From Rusavskia elegans (lineage: Eukaryota > Ascomycota > Lecanoromycetes > Teloschistales > Teloschistaceae): a DNA stretch of 38,419 nucleotides. Positions 23,649 through 35,641 of this stretch are shown piece by piece. The DNA lies in contig SAUG01000196.1 of assembly GCA_011316305.1 (NCBI GenBank), positions 1 to 38,419 on the forward strand, read 5' to 3'. The notes beneath the pieces were generated by a model. The model saw only the letters and a program-made list of their open reading frames with translations. It made no database searches and was not told the DNA's origin. How positions within the stretch are numbered: position 1 is the first letter of the stretch; each line of letters starts with the position of its first letter. Made by a program: the position numbers and the translations under genes.

Positions 23649-24324
23649 TGTTGCTCGACACCCGAAGACGCTTAGACGCCCCGTACCACCTTCCTCAAAA
23701 GGCTAGCTCTGATGTACGTATCTAAAGTACCTACGTAGTGGAATATGATTGGTGGGCTTGGTGTGACAAGGCGAGTTGTGTTGGGGGGGCGTGTGTCTTC
23801 GTTATTCGATGGAATTATTTTTTCACCTTAGGAATCCTGTAACCAGCCGCATGAGGGGGCTCGTTGTGCTCAATGAAAGGCATACAACAGTCGGCACCTC
23901 GATGTTGGTTTTCGACATGACGATTGCCTGGATGTTGCTATGTAGCTGCTATTACAGCCATTGTCAAGGAAAGCAGCAGTGACGTGGAGCGGTACTTGCT
24001 CAAGGACCTGTTTTTGCTCAAGCACCTGTTTGGTGATTGCTATGTGGCCCACGAGGGCGCGCTCGCTAGGTCTGCGGGAAACACAACCCGCGGTGACTAT
24101 TGGATGCAGCTAAAGCAGCCAGATGGTCCACTACATTTACACAGCGCTTGGCCAGCATTGCTAGTCAGCGGTTGTGCCTCCCGTCCTTTATCGTTAGTTG
24201 ATTGCGGGTGTTTGTCGTCCAGTTGGTCGTGCCTACCCACGTCTCCAGACCTAGCCTACCCTTTCATATATTAGCGGCGGCTGTTATTTGATCCATCGGT
24301 AACTCGTCCAAACAATACACTGTC
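23649..24324. other. Intergenic, upstream of the phosphotransferase gene
   Basis: Balanced DNA with only shadow frames (23776-23982 and 23924-24274, plus). It probably includes the promoter of the fructosamine-kinase-like gene. No distinct motif found. Confidence 0.4.
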
Positions 24325-25575
24325 ATGGCGATCACTGTTGACCCAGAACCAGTATGGGATCAACCCATTGATGTTCCAGAGAAATGGATTGAGACGGTCG
24401 ATGACAACGTCGCAGCAAGTGAGTCAAGCTGACCTCAGGGCCACAAGGCCTGTTCTGGGCTTTCTTATTCGTCGTGTAGAACTGCCTGAAGGCTCTCAGA
24501 TCAAGGGAATCTCCCCTTATGGTGCCAGCTATTGGACACGAACTGCGGAAATCGAGACCGAACAAGCTGATGGAACACCGCGATCATTTTTCCTAAAGGT
24601 ATGGCGTGTCAATACTTCCAATCGAACATGTACTGAGACCGTATGACTAGGTCACCCAGAATGAGGTTGGAAAGGCCATGGTTTCCGGGGAATATGAGTC
24701 CATGAAAGCCCTACACAGTGCGTCGCCGGATCTGACCCCAGAACCCATCGCATGGGGAACTTTCGCCGAAGCCGATCATGTTCATTTCTTTCTATGCGAA
24801 TTTGTTGATATGACAGACGACTTGCCGGATGTCGAAGCTTCGATGAAGATGCTTGCCGAACTACACGCCAAATCTTCGTCACCAAATGGCAAGTACGGTT
24901 TCCACATCGCAACACTACAGGGCACGATCCCGCAGTTCGCGGAGTGGACCGAATCCTGGGAAGACTTCTTCACCAAGTCAATCAAGTTGGTTTTCGAGAA
25001 TGAAGAACAATCCCAAGGACCAGACGAAGAAGTCCAACATCTTTGCAAGGAAACCCTTTCAAAGGTCGTTCCACGACTGCTTCGACCACTGGAGACAGGA
25101 GGCAGACGGATCGAGCCCCGCCTAATCCACGGTGATATCTGGGATGGTAACACGTCAACGGATGTTGCAACCAATTTGCCAGTCATCTATGATGCCACCT
25201 GCATCTATGCTCACAATGAATGTAAGTCGGGCCGTATGAAGGACTTTCCAATTTGGTTATACAGCAAGCATGTTGCTCTCATGCTGACGTCTGCAAGTGG
25301 AACTTGCGCCCCTGCGTCCTGTACGCCACAGAATGGGTAAACAGTACGTCAAAGCGTACTTCAGACACTTCCCAATTTCGCCTCCGGAAGAGGACCAAGA
25401 CGATCGCAATGCCCTTTACTGCCTCCGATGGGACATGAATTGCTCGACCCTGTACCCTGGCAATCTACGCTACCGCAAGATGTGTGTGGAGGTCATGAAG
25501 TATCTGACGGAGAAATACTCTGATGGATACGAAGGATGGGCCAAAGCAAGAGGGGAGGAAATCGTGTCTCGATGA
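24325..25575 (+). CDS. Fructosamine/ketosamine-3-kinase-like phosphotransferase
   Basis: Protein-kinase-fold enzyme of the FN3K/APH group; FN3K enzymes phosphorylate ketosamines on glycated amines or proteins, so deglycation repair or small-molecule phosphorylation is possible. Four exons: 24325-24418, 24480-24598, 24651-25221 and 25298-25575, with introns of 61, 52 and 76 nt that all keep frame, giving 353 residues. The start MAITVDPEPVW opens the family's typical N-terminus. GASYWTRT (46-53) precedes the likely ATP-binding Lys71 (F-F-L-K). SGEYESMKALH follows in exon 3. The catalytic loop is HGDIWDGN (Asp233, Asn238), followed by the metal-binding region YDATCIYAHNE (Asp252). The C-terminus ends in the expected EKYSDGYEGW region. 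Divergent from the NLR-like gene and convergent with the MFS gene at 25883. All key residues are present, so it is probably active. Confidence 0.87.
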
Positions 25576-25882
25576 AATCGACCGTAGTACTGAGGGTCGT
25601 GCCTGTCTTAGCGAGTGAGCGTAACGCCCGGTTATCACCTACCCCGCTAGGGCATTTGATTCAGGGGCTTGCCGTACAGTCGATCGTAACAAGAGGGTCC
25701 AACAGTCGTTACCTCGATATAGGTCATCGTTGTATCGATTGCTTAGGTCCTATTAAATAGCTGCCTCTGATATCACTCCTGGGTGGTGTATTGCTATGAT
25801 TTATCTTCATACAACGAGAGACACTGTAGGTTGACTCCTGAATCGAACGCCACCAATAGCGGGGGTTGTGATGGTCTATTTC
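25576..25882. other. Convergent 3' intergenic region
   Basis: About 300 bp between the stop codons of two convergent genes. Nothing distinctive beyond AT-leaning stretches that could serve as polyadenylation regions. Confidence 0.35.
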
Positions 25883-27499
25883 TCAATCAATCTCACTGAT
25901 TTGTAGTCTTTGGTGTCTCCACGTCATTCCTCGTGTGAAGGTAAGCCAGTTGGCGAGGATGCCACCACCACCGCTCACCAAGCTTAGCAGACTGAAGTAC
26001 CAGCCTCGACCCATCCTGTCAACCATTGGCTGCAAGACCGCCACGGCAACAGCGGAAAGTGCACAGCGCGTGATGTTCCCAGAAGCTGCGGCAGTACTCG
26101 GGCTCGCTGGGAATATATCAACCAGAAGCGCATTGAAGGTTTGCTGGAAAGCGGTACAAATAGCAGCCAGGACAAATTGAAGTATCAAGGGAATACTCAC
26201 ATGGGCGTGGAAATTGATAGCCCATCCGTAGCCCGCTAATGCACAAAGATATGCAGCGAGGATATACCAGGAGCCTCGGGCCCTTGCCTTCTCGATCGGG
26301 AAGTGGTTGAGGTCGTCGCCGGAGACTTTGTCTATCGTGTGTCCAATTTGTCGAGCTGTCATCTTGTAGTTCCAGTCCATAAGCTTGCCGTTTGCGTAGC
26401 CTCCTACCACGGTGCCGAAGCCTCCGGTGAGGTATGAGAGTCCAATTTGGAAGTCGTTGAAGCCGTAGATATCCTTGTACACAGGTGGTATTGAAGCTTG
26501 TACACAGTACCAAACGGCGTAAGGCGAACCCGCCATCCATAGGACCAGAGCGGTGTCCTTCCAGAAGATGATTCGTACTGCAGCCCATGGATTTGGGATC
26601 TTGAATCGTTGTTCGATGGGTGAGGATTTCTCGTGCGCCCTTTGGCTCTTATCCGTCTTTTCTTCGTCCAGGTTCCCTTCGGTGTTGTCCATCGGTCCCT
26701 TTCGACTTCTTCGCCAAACCGTGAGCAAACTCCACCATGTCCTTCCCCACCACCTCGCCTTGCTCTCACCATTCCCAACAACATTCCTCGCCGTCTCCGG
26801 TAGTCCAAACCCGACAATGACCACAACCGACCCACCATATATCACGAGACACCAGAAAACCCACTGGTAGCTCCCACTTCCCAGTGCTACCCAGCCTCCC
26901 ACCACCGGGCCAATACAAACAGCCAAATTTGCCGCCCCCATGGCCGGACCTTGCATGGCACCTCTCTCACTCGGCACGCATAGATCCGCGATCACCCCGT
27001 ACGCAATCGCTAACACGGCACTCGCGCCCAAACTCTGCATCGCCCTCAAGACCAGCAATCCCGCGTAGCTAGTTCGGTTCAACACGAGCCCAAGACTTGC
27101 CAGAGTGTACACAGAGAAGGTGATAAGATAGATAGGCCTCCGACCAAAAGTATCCGAAGCTGTGGCAAAAAGGAGTGGGGATATAGCCTGGAAGACTATG
27201 TAGAGAGTCAGGGTGAGATTTATGGCTTGAAGGGAGACGTGGAAGTGGGCTGCGAGAAGGGGAAGAAGAGGGAGGTAAATCGTGGCGGTTAGAGGCGAGG
27301 CGAGCATGGTGAGTATAAGTATAAAGACTATGAGGCGGCGGTGAGAGGAGGTGAATCGCGTGTAAGGGGAGGGGGGTGGGAGCGGGTTGGCGTGGGTTTC
27401 CTTTGAATCTTCCACCTTAGCTTGATGGAGGTCCAGTGTCGGAGCGACCTCCTGTATTTGATCGGCCTGCAATGACCTTTGTGCCAGTTGTGAGTCCAT
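25883..27499 (-). CDS. MFS multidrug exporter, DHA1-like
   Basis: Intronless gene for a 538-residue major facilitator of the 12-TM drug:H+ antiporter type, resembling fungal QDR/AQR exporters. A hydrophilic N-terminus of about 52 residues precedes the first helix. Motif A reads SDTFGRRP (115-122) between helices 2 and 3, a motif-B-like LRAMQSLGAS occurs near 151-160, and motif C, VCIGPVVGG, is at 194-202. A charged central loop of about 60 residues separates the two six-helix halves. It could export metabolites, toxic compounds or polyamines; the substrate is unknown. No frame damage although it lies within 200 bp of the RIP block. Confidence 0.9.
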   Translation of the reverse strand: MDSQLAQRSLQADQIQEVAPTLDLHQAKVEDSKETHANPLPPPSPYTRFTSSHRRLIVFILILTMLASPLTATIYLPLLPLLAAHFHVSLQAINLTLTLYIVFQAISPLLFATASDTFGRRPIYLITFSVYTLASLGLVLNRTSYAGLLVLRAMQSLGASAVLAIAYGVIADLCVPSERGAMQGPAMGAANLAVCIGPVVGGWVALGSGSYQWVFWCLVIYGGSVVVIVGFGLPETARNVVGNGESKARWWGRTWWSLLTVWRRSRKGPMDNTEGNLDEEKTDKSQRAHEKSSPIEQRFKIPNPWAAVRIIFWKDTALVLWMAGSPYAVWYCVQASIPPVYKDIYGFNDFQIGLSYLTGGFGTVVGGYANGKLMDWNYKMTARQIGHTIDKVSGDDLNHFPIEKARARGSWYILAAYLCALAGYGWAINFHAHVSIPLILQFVLAAICTAFQQTFNALLVDIFPASPSTAAASGNITRCALSAVAVAVLQPMVDRMGRGWYFSLLSLVSGGGGILANWLTFTRGMTWRHQRLQISEID

Positions 27500-27689
27500 G
27501 CCGCCGTTCTTTTAGACACTCATGGGCATCGGCAGTTAGTGTGGGGTCACGATCCTGAGATGGAACGTCGACGGAGAAGGCGATTTTCACGGATGAGGGA
27601 AAGTTCCAATTCCGATCCAATACGGAGGATGACATCAAAAGTTCAGAATATACGCCAATGCTGCTAAGCACGCTAGGGCTCTTACCCTA

Positions 27690-28988
27690 ATAGAGGTAAA
27701 AATCGTTATATCTGGAATAAACCTCTATATTATTAGTCTTTATTCCTTTAATCTCGATTTTTTAACTACTACTATCGGCGATAACGGTTATCTAAATTTT
27801 AAAATCTAATATTAATATCTTCGAATCTTTTTTTATTTCGTAATATTTATTTCTATCGTCTAAACGAATAATTTCCTATATAACTCGCTGTATTTATTTA
27901 ATCTAATATTAAATTCTATTCTAATTCAACTATTTTTATAAATAATTGATCTATTTATATTCTATATTCTTTCTAGTCGTCGAAACGTCTTTTCGGATTA
28001 TTTATTACTTTATTCAAAATTAATAAAATTCGATCAAATTAAAATTCGGCGAATTTTTCTATTATATTAACTTAAGTATATTAAAATAAAATAAAATCTA
28101 ATATCAATAATATTATAGATCGATTCAAGATAATAATAATAGCTTGATATTTCTATATAAATAGAAAACTCATCTATAAACAAGCGAACAAGGCTGAACG
28201 CTAGACCTAATTAGATAACGAATCCCGTGGAACTAATAAACCGCGGTTAACGGAATTTAGTCAGCGTATTAGTCAGCCGGTACTATCGGCTAGTATTTCT
28301 ATATCTACTAATTTTTTTTAAATTCTAGGCAATTTAAATAGCTTATAATAAATACTATAAAAAAAATAATATTACCTTCGATACGCTCGTATTAAACGTT
28401 TAAAAACTTTAAAAACGTTAAAAATAAAGGCGCTAAAAGGTTAAAAAGAAAAATAGTACTACTAGAAATCGAACCCGGGCTATACTAAAGTCTCTAAATA
28501 ATAAAAAGCGGCTAATAGAACGGTCGAGCTAATTTCTTTATCGTTTAAATAGAGACGGTACGTACTGCTACTATACTATAGCGCCGAGTAATAGAATTCT
28601 CGAGTTAGAATCTAATAGATAATAGTAGCGCTTTATCGAATATAAAAAGAAATATAATTATACTAGATCGAATATATAAAACGTCGGCGAGGTATAATAA
28701 TTTATAAACGCTTTAATTTTAGCTCGGAACGATATAAAAGATCTGCTAATAATATAGATATTTAAAGCTTCGATTACTATAATACCGCTAGGATATAATT
28801 AGATTATTACTAATAACGAAATCTAGATAAAAAGGAAAAACGTTTATTATATTCGTTAATAAAATTTATATAATACGTTAAATTTTATAATCTATATTAG
28901 CTATTATATTACGATCTATAGCTTTTTCATTTCATTAGATACTAGAAGCGCTAGCGTATCTTTCTGTTATAGAACTATCTGGAAGGTT
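27690..28988. repeat. AT-rich, RIP-like DNA left of gypsy copy B
   Basis: Composition drops sharply to AT-rich, CA/TG-poor DNA near 27,690, about 190 bp upstream of the MFS start codon. No reading frame survives. It does not match the interior of the gypsy copies. It contains the tRNA-like stretch at 28463-28537. The last 60 bp before the LTR keep more TG and CA and are less mutated. Confidence 0.55.
28463..28537 (-). repeat. tRNA-derived SINE-like relic
   Basis: On the minus strand an A-box-like TAGCTCGACCG (28531-28521) is followed at tRNA spacing by a B-box-like GGGTTCGATTTC. The T-arm reads CCGGG on one side and TCTAG on the other, which would pair fully if three RIP-type transitions were reversed. 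The acceptor ends do not pair convincingly, so this is not a working tRNA; a mutated SINE head or tRNA pseudogene is the best reading. Confidence 0.4.
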
Positions 28989-29456
28989 TGATATTTTCAA
29001 GGATTGGTTGGACTTATTAGTATATCTATAAATAGAGGTATGACGGGTAATTATTCAATTAATATAAAAACAAGTTAGTTTAATTACTAGAATAGTATAT
29101 AGCGATAACTAATAAATTAAATAAAAGCTATAAAAGCGTCGATTTTCGGAATATATATAAATAAATAAAATCCTCTACTATTTAGATTATTTACTAACTA
29201 AAATAATTAAAATAGCTCTATTTTAGAATACTTATTTACTAAAACCGCTAAAATTAAAGTACTTATAGTATTTATTTACTAAAACTACTAAAATTAAAGT
29301 ATTTATAGTATTTATTTATTAAAACTACTAAAATACTTTTTAGTACTAATATTTTAACTATCCTATATATCTCTGCCTGTCGAAATATAATAGGAAATCT
29401 AATATTATATTAAATACTACTATATTTCTAAAGGTACGCCGTCTATATTTATAATA
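28989..29456 (-). repeat. Left LTR of copy B (3' LTR in element sense)
   Basis: 468 bp matching the right LTR and the LTR of copy A. It starts with an intact TG and ends in TA (decayed CA). About four 40-bp tandem units lie at roughly 29,180-29,345. Its first 50 bp are the least mutated of the three LTRs. Confidence 0.82.
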
Positions 29457-32400
29457 TTAGGTTTTCTTTTTAGATTTTTTATTTCGAAAAACTATCTATC
29501 CTTTTTTTTTATAAATAAAAGGAAAAAATTATTAACTAAAGATCGTTATAAAAAAGTTCTATTATTAGGTATCGATATATTAACTATATACTCTTATCGG
29601 AATTATTTCTAGTCGAAAAAATTCTATTATATTAATAAAGGTTCCGAAAAGTATATTAGTTACGTAGAATAAATTTATCTTTATAACTTTATTTTATTAG
29701 AAACTACGCGTTAATATCGACTTAAAAATAAATATAAAAAGTTAAAAAAAAAGTTATATAAAATATATACGAAGTAATAATATCTATTTTATTAATTAGA
29801 TTATATTAAAAAGGAGCAGCGTATTATAGTTAATAGAAAACTATAAAATCTCAACAAGTTAAAATATAAAAATAGTATAGATCTAATTTTTCTATCGATT
29901 TAAATCTTTTTATTAATATAGCTTCCGAGTAGATTATTTTATCTAGCGATTTTAGCTAGTTAATAACTTTTTTAGTTTCTTTTAATAGAACTATTATCGA
30001 GTTTTCGAGTAGTTTACTATATATTTCTTTAGATTTCTAAATATTTTCCGAAATAAAATAATCTTCCTATTTAATTAGATAGTTCTAACCTTTCTATTAT
30101 AGGATTTTTTCGACTATAAAGATATCTTCCTCTTATTTTTCGAGGTTAAATATCTATTATACTAGCGTTTCGGAATCGGCTAGTTTTAAAAAAGATATAT
30201 AAAATACCGGGTATATTTTAATATCTTTAGATAGATTAAATTCGAAATTCTAAAGTTTTTTAATTTCTTTAATTAAAAATAGTCCGACTTTAATATAGTT
30301 AAGTTTTCTATTTAGAGTTTTTATTTTTAGGTTTTTTATAAAAAGGTATACTTTATTTTCCTTTTTTTAACTAAAGTACTATTTTTTATTTTTTATTCTA
30401 GTAATTATCCGAGTATTTCTATATCTTTAGAATATTTCTATAGATTTTTTTCTAAATATCGATTCTTTAGATTATTAATTCTACTAATCTATATAGTAGT
30501 AATCGTTTAAATAAATTCGGATTTCTTTTATTATCGGTATAGAATAGTATTTTTTTAATTATACTCGATTCTTTTATATTAAATACTAATTATACTATTA
30601 ATTAAAATGGAATCTAATTATTTTAAACGTTATTAATATAATATTTAAATATTATTCCAAAGTTAAATTAGTACGTTCTATTTATCTATCTATTATCGGA
30701 TAGAAAGCTATTAATATTTTTAGCTTTATATTAAATAGAAAAATAAAGGTTTTCTAATAGTTTAAAATAAAGAATTTATTTCTATTATTTATTAATACTT
30801 CCGGTAGTCCGTAGTATCGAAATAATCGATCGAAAATAATAAATCTAAATTATTCTACTATAAAGTTAATTCGAAATAGAATTATATAGATATATTTCGT
30901 ATTAAATCGTATTTTATATTTATTATCGGGTTTTACGATTTTAGAAATCTAATAATTAAGTTTAATATAATTTCCTTTTATAGTAAATCCGATAGTTTTC
31001 AATACTAGAACTTTTTATAATAAGTATATATTATATACTTATTTTACTAATAACCAAAATATTTTTTAATATATATTTCAATATATTACTTTATATTAGG
31101 AAATTAATAATACTGTTATATAAGTTATATTATTTTCGTTATATCTAAATATCTTTATAGTATTTTATTATAGTATTTTTTAATATATTCGTCGATTTTA
31201 TCGTCTAGTATTTATAGTTTTCCTTTTTTAATAGGAAATTATTTCTAGTCGTCTCTAAATATACGTATTATTATATTTATTTTATAATAATTTATTAATA
31301 GTAATCTATTTTTATTAATTTTAAAGATACTATTACTAAAAGCTTTTTTTATTTTTATATAATTATTTCTTCGACTTAAAATGTCTATTTTTTTATTTTT
31401 TTTATCTAGAATATAGTATATTTTAAATTTATATTATCCGAAGAATTTAGACTATTATATTTATCTTCTTTTAAATTACTTTATTATAGTAAAATATAAA
31501 AGATTTTTATAGTCTATAAAAATTATTAGTTCTAGTAATCTTTCGGCGTATATTTTCCATTATTTTAATATAGTTACTATTGCTAGTAGTTTTTTATTAT
31601 AGATATTATAATTCTATTTCGCTAGCGATAATATTTTTAATATATATATTACCGGATACTATTTACTATTATATTATTATAGAAAATATATATCTATAAA
31701 TAAATTTAACGAATCCGTTTCTATTTATAATAGTTTTTTTAAATCGAATATTTTAAATACTAGATTTTTTATATATTTTTTTTTAAAAATCTTCGAATAT
31801 TTATTATTTTCTTTCTCTCTAATAATATTCGATAGTATTTTTTATTAAAATTATTAGAATAAAAGTTTTTTTAGAATAGTTTTTTTTATAAATTTTTAAT
31901 TATAGTTTATAAATCTAAAAAATTTTTAGATTTTTTTAATATTTATTAGTATTTTCTATTTTATAATAGCTTTTAGTATACTAGAATTAATATATAATCT
32001 ATTTTACTCTATAATAAATTCTAAAAAGTTAACTTTTTTTTTATAGAATTTATATTTTTTTAATTTAAAGTATAAATCTTTTCTTTCTAGATATTTAAAA
32101 ACTTTACTAATATATTACTTATATTATTTAAATATTATAGAAATAACCAAAATATTATTAAAATAGATATTAATAAATATATTAAAATATTATTTAATAT
32201 ATTATTAATTTTATTCTAATAGATTATTAGAGCGTTTTTAAATTTAAACGGTATTATTATATATTTATAATAACTATACCGTAATCGGAAAATTATTTTC
32301 TAATCTTTTTTAATTTTTATTTATATAAAATTATATATTTTTTAAAAGTCGAATTTTATAAAATATTTTATTCTAGAAAATCTATTTTAGAATTTACCGA

Positions 32401-35170
32401 TATTTAATAATAGATATTAGTTTTTAATTATAATATTATTTAGCTTCCGGTAATTAATATATAAACGGAATATTCTATTTTTTTTAAATATAAAAGGAAT
32501 CGGATATCCTATTAGTAATTAAAATTTTCTAATAAATTTCTTTTTTATATTTTTATCTAGATATTTATAGAATATTTCGAGTTCTATTATAGATAATAGA
32601 TAGATAGATCTAAATATAGATTATTTATTTAATTTAAATCTAATTTTATATTTTTATATTTAATATTTAGATAGTATTTTTATAGTTACTTCTTTCCGAA
32701 ATAAATTTATCTAATTTTTATATTTATCTAAAATATTTTTTAATAGATTTTTTATTAACTTTTTATTAAATAGTATAGAGTTTTTAAAAGATTTATAAAT
32801 TTTTTTTCTATTTCTATTTTATTAATCTAGCTAATTTCTACTAGTATCTAATAAATTGAATCTAATTAGTTTTTAGTTATCTTTTTTTAAAATTATAAAT
32901 TCGCGTTTTATATTTTATTTTTTATTTACTCGAAATTACTATTTTAATATAGACTAGATACTTCCTATATAGAAATATTATTTAAAACTAAATATTCTTT
33001 TCTTCCAGTCTATTACTAGATTATAATTCTTTAATTAAAATATTTTAAATATAATATTATAGCTAGCTATCCGAATAATATTAAACTAAAGTTTCTTTTA
33101 ATATTAGTTAATTATTATTTAAAACGGTATTATTTTTTCTATAATCTTTTTATTTCTATTTAGTATTTTATTTCTATTAATAACTATTAAGTTATATAGG
33201 TCTTTTTTTTTAATTTAAAGGAATCTTTTTTTTATAGCTAAATTTTCTAATACGAAATTTCCGGTTACGCCTAAATTAATAAATACTTTAATTTTTTATA
33301 ATCCGTTATTAGTTTCGATAATTATTTTAATTTCGAATATATATATATAGCTAGCTAAATTTAGTTATTCTTTTCGAATCGTAAAATTATATATTTATAG
33401 TATATCCGTTACTATAAAATCTTAACTTTTCCCGAATTATTAGTATTTTTATATTTTTTATCTTTATAATTTACTTACGAAATATATTTATAGAGATTTT
33501 AATTAAAGATTCTATTTTTTTAAAACTATTTTTTATAGTATTTATATCTACTATAGATAATATATCTAGGATAGTTATAAGTATTATAACTTTCGATTTT
33601 AGTAAATATTATAGGAATATATCGGCGTAGTTTTTATAGATACTATCTAGTTTCTTTCTTTTTTAATTTATAGATTCTATAGTCGTTATTATAATAGGCG
33701 ATTTAACTAAATAGTATATATTAGTTTCCTACTATTATATTTTTCCGTAGTAATATCGGTTTAGAAATATCTTTATTTTTAGAAATATTACTTTCTGGTT
33801 TTTTTTCTAATATATTAACGATATTATTTACTTTCTAATTCTATTAATCGTTCTAAAGATATTTTTTATTAATATATATTTTATAAATATTTTTAAATCT
33901 TTTATAGATTATTATAAACCTTTTTTTTACTAGTTTTTTATTATAATGAACTTAAAAATATACTAGTCTAACGTCCTCTATTATTATAATCTTCTATTTA
34001 GAAACGGCTTTTCTTTTAATAGATTTTACTAATATTTATAGCGAAGTATTATTTATTATAGCTTTCTATAGTATTTTATTATTTTCTATAAATATAAATT
34101 CTTCGTCCGAGCTAGCTTTCTAGAGTTTAAAACTACTATTATCGTTTTTTAAGATTATTTTTTACTAGTCTTTAGGTTTTTTCAGCGTAGCGTTAAACTG
34201 TCGTTATTATACTTTATTTAATCGATACTTTTTTATAAAATAGTCTAGTTTACTATAATTATAGTATATTAAAGGATTTTTATTCCTTTTACTATTTCTA
34301 GGGTTTTTTCTTTTATATCGCTATTATATAGAATCTAGTTTTATTAATATAAATCCGTAGTAGCTATTTCCGGTCTTTTTATTTAATAGTTATCTTCTAT
34401 ATAGCTTTCTAGAATAATATCCCGTATTAACTTATAGTCTTCTATTATAGCGTTTTTCTATATTTCTTTTATATAGTTTATTATCGAAGTTAATAGATAT
34501 CTTAATTAGATTATCTAAAGTTTCGTATATTCGACTATCGCGTATAAATTCGTCTTTTATTTACTTTTTTAGCTCTTATTTATATATTATATATAAGGCG
34601 TCGTTATTCTATTCTATTAGTAGCGATTATTTTTTAAACCGTACGGTATATTCCGATACTATAGTTTTCTACTAAAGGTATTTAATAATACGTTTAACGG
34701 TTAAGATTTAATTTAAAATTTCGAAGATATTATAAATAGCTTTTTTAAATTATATAAACTATATAAAAATATATTTATTATTTTCTTCGTTATCTATATA
34801 TTAGTATAGAAGAGGTTTTATCTAGTACTAGGCTCGTCTTTAAAAATAGAATATAGCGAAAAAGGTTTTCCTCTTTTTAGGTATAAGATAAAATATAAAG
34901 TATATATCTAATTATATAAACTAGTTTTCTAATTTATTCCGATTTCTATAATATTTATTAGATTTATTAATTTTAATACTATAGTTACAGTAACTAGTAG
35001 TAGAAATACTAACCTTTTTATTACTACTATTATCTTTTATCTAGATCTTTTTATTTTTAGATTCGGATTTTTTTACTATAGAGCTAAAATTATTTAGAGT
35101 AGAAATTTAATATTAACCTACGATAGATATTCTAAAAATATTTAAAATATTATAGAACTACCTAAAGGTC

Positions 35171-35641
35171 TAGATATTTCTAAAATTTAGTTAGATTTAT
35201 TAATATATCTATAAACGAAGATATAACGCGTAACTATTTCGAGTTAATATAAAAATAAATTAATCTAATTACTAGAAGAGTATATAGTAATAACTAATAA
35301 ATTAAATATAAGCTATAAAGACGTCGAGTTTAGAATCTATATAAATAATAAAATCTTTTACTATTTAGATTATTTATTAACTAAAATAACTAAAATAGAC
35401 TTGTTTTAGGGTATTTACTTACTAAAACTACTAAAATTAGATTTATTTATAGTATTTACTTACTAAAACTACTAAAATCTAGAGTATTTATAATATTTAT
35501 TTACTAAAACTACTAAAATACTCTTTAGTACTAATACTAAAACCGTCCTATATATCTCTATCTATCGAGGCGTAATAGAAAATCCTGCGCTATACTAAAT
35601 ACTACCGCGTTCCCGAAAGCACGCCGCCTGTATTTATAATA
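35171..35641 (-). repeat. Right LTR of copy B (5' LTR in element sense)
   Basis: 471 bp, starting TA (decayed TG) and ending TA. Internal tandem units lie at about 35,365-35,525. The adjoining interior should hold the primer-binding site, but mutation prevents naming the tRNA. Confidence 0.8.

Larger units (their letters stand above)
28989..35641 (-). mobile_element. Full-length Ty3/gypsy retrotransposon copy B, RIP-inactivated
   Basis: A complete element of about 6.65 kb with two LTRs and a 5.7-kb interior, reading on the minus strand (gag at the right, pol to the left). Domain remains in order are: gag zinc knuckle near 34,220-34,270 with ligands turned to Tyr; reverse transcriptase near 32,390-32,480 (L-Y-I-N-Y-R-K-L-N type) with the catalytic YxDD at 32154-32165 reading YFNN; and RNase H near 31,540-31,620 (N-Y-N-I-Y-N-K-K-L-L-A-I-V). 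RT before RNase H fits Ty3/gypsy. Integrase should lie at about 29,500-31,200 but I could not pick out its motifs. A purine-rich stretch next to the left LTR fits a polypurine tract. The 5 bp outside the LTRs (AGGTT, TTCTT) do not match. Confidence 0.88.
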
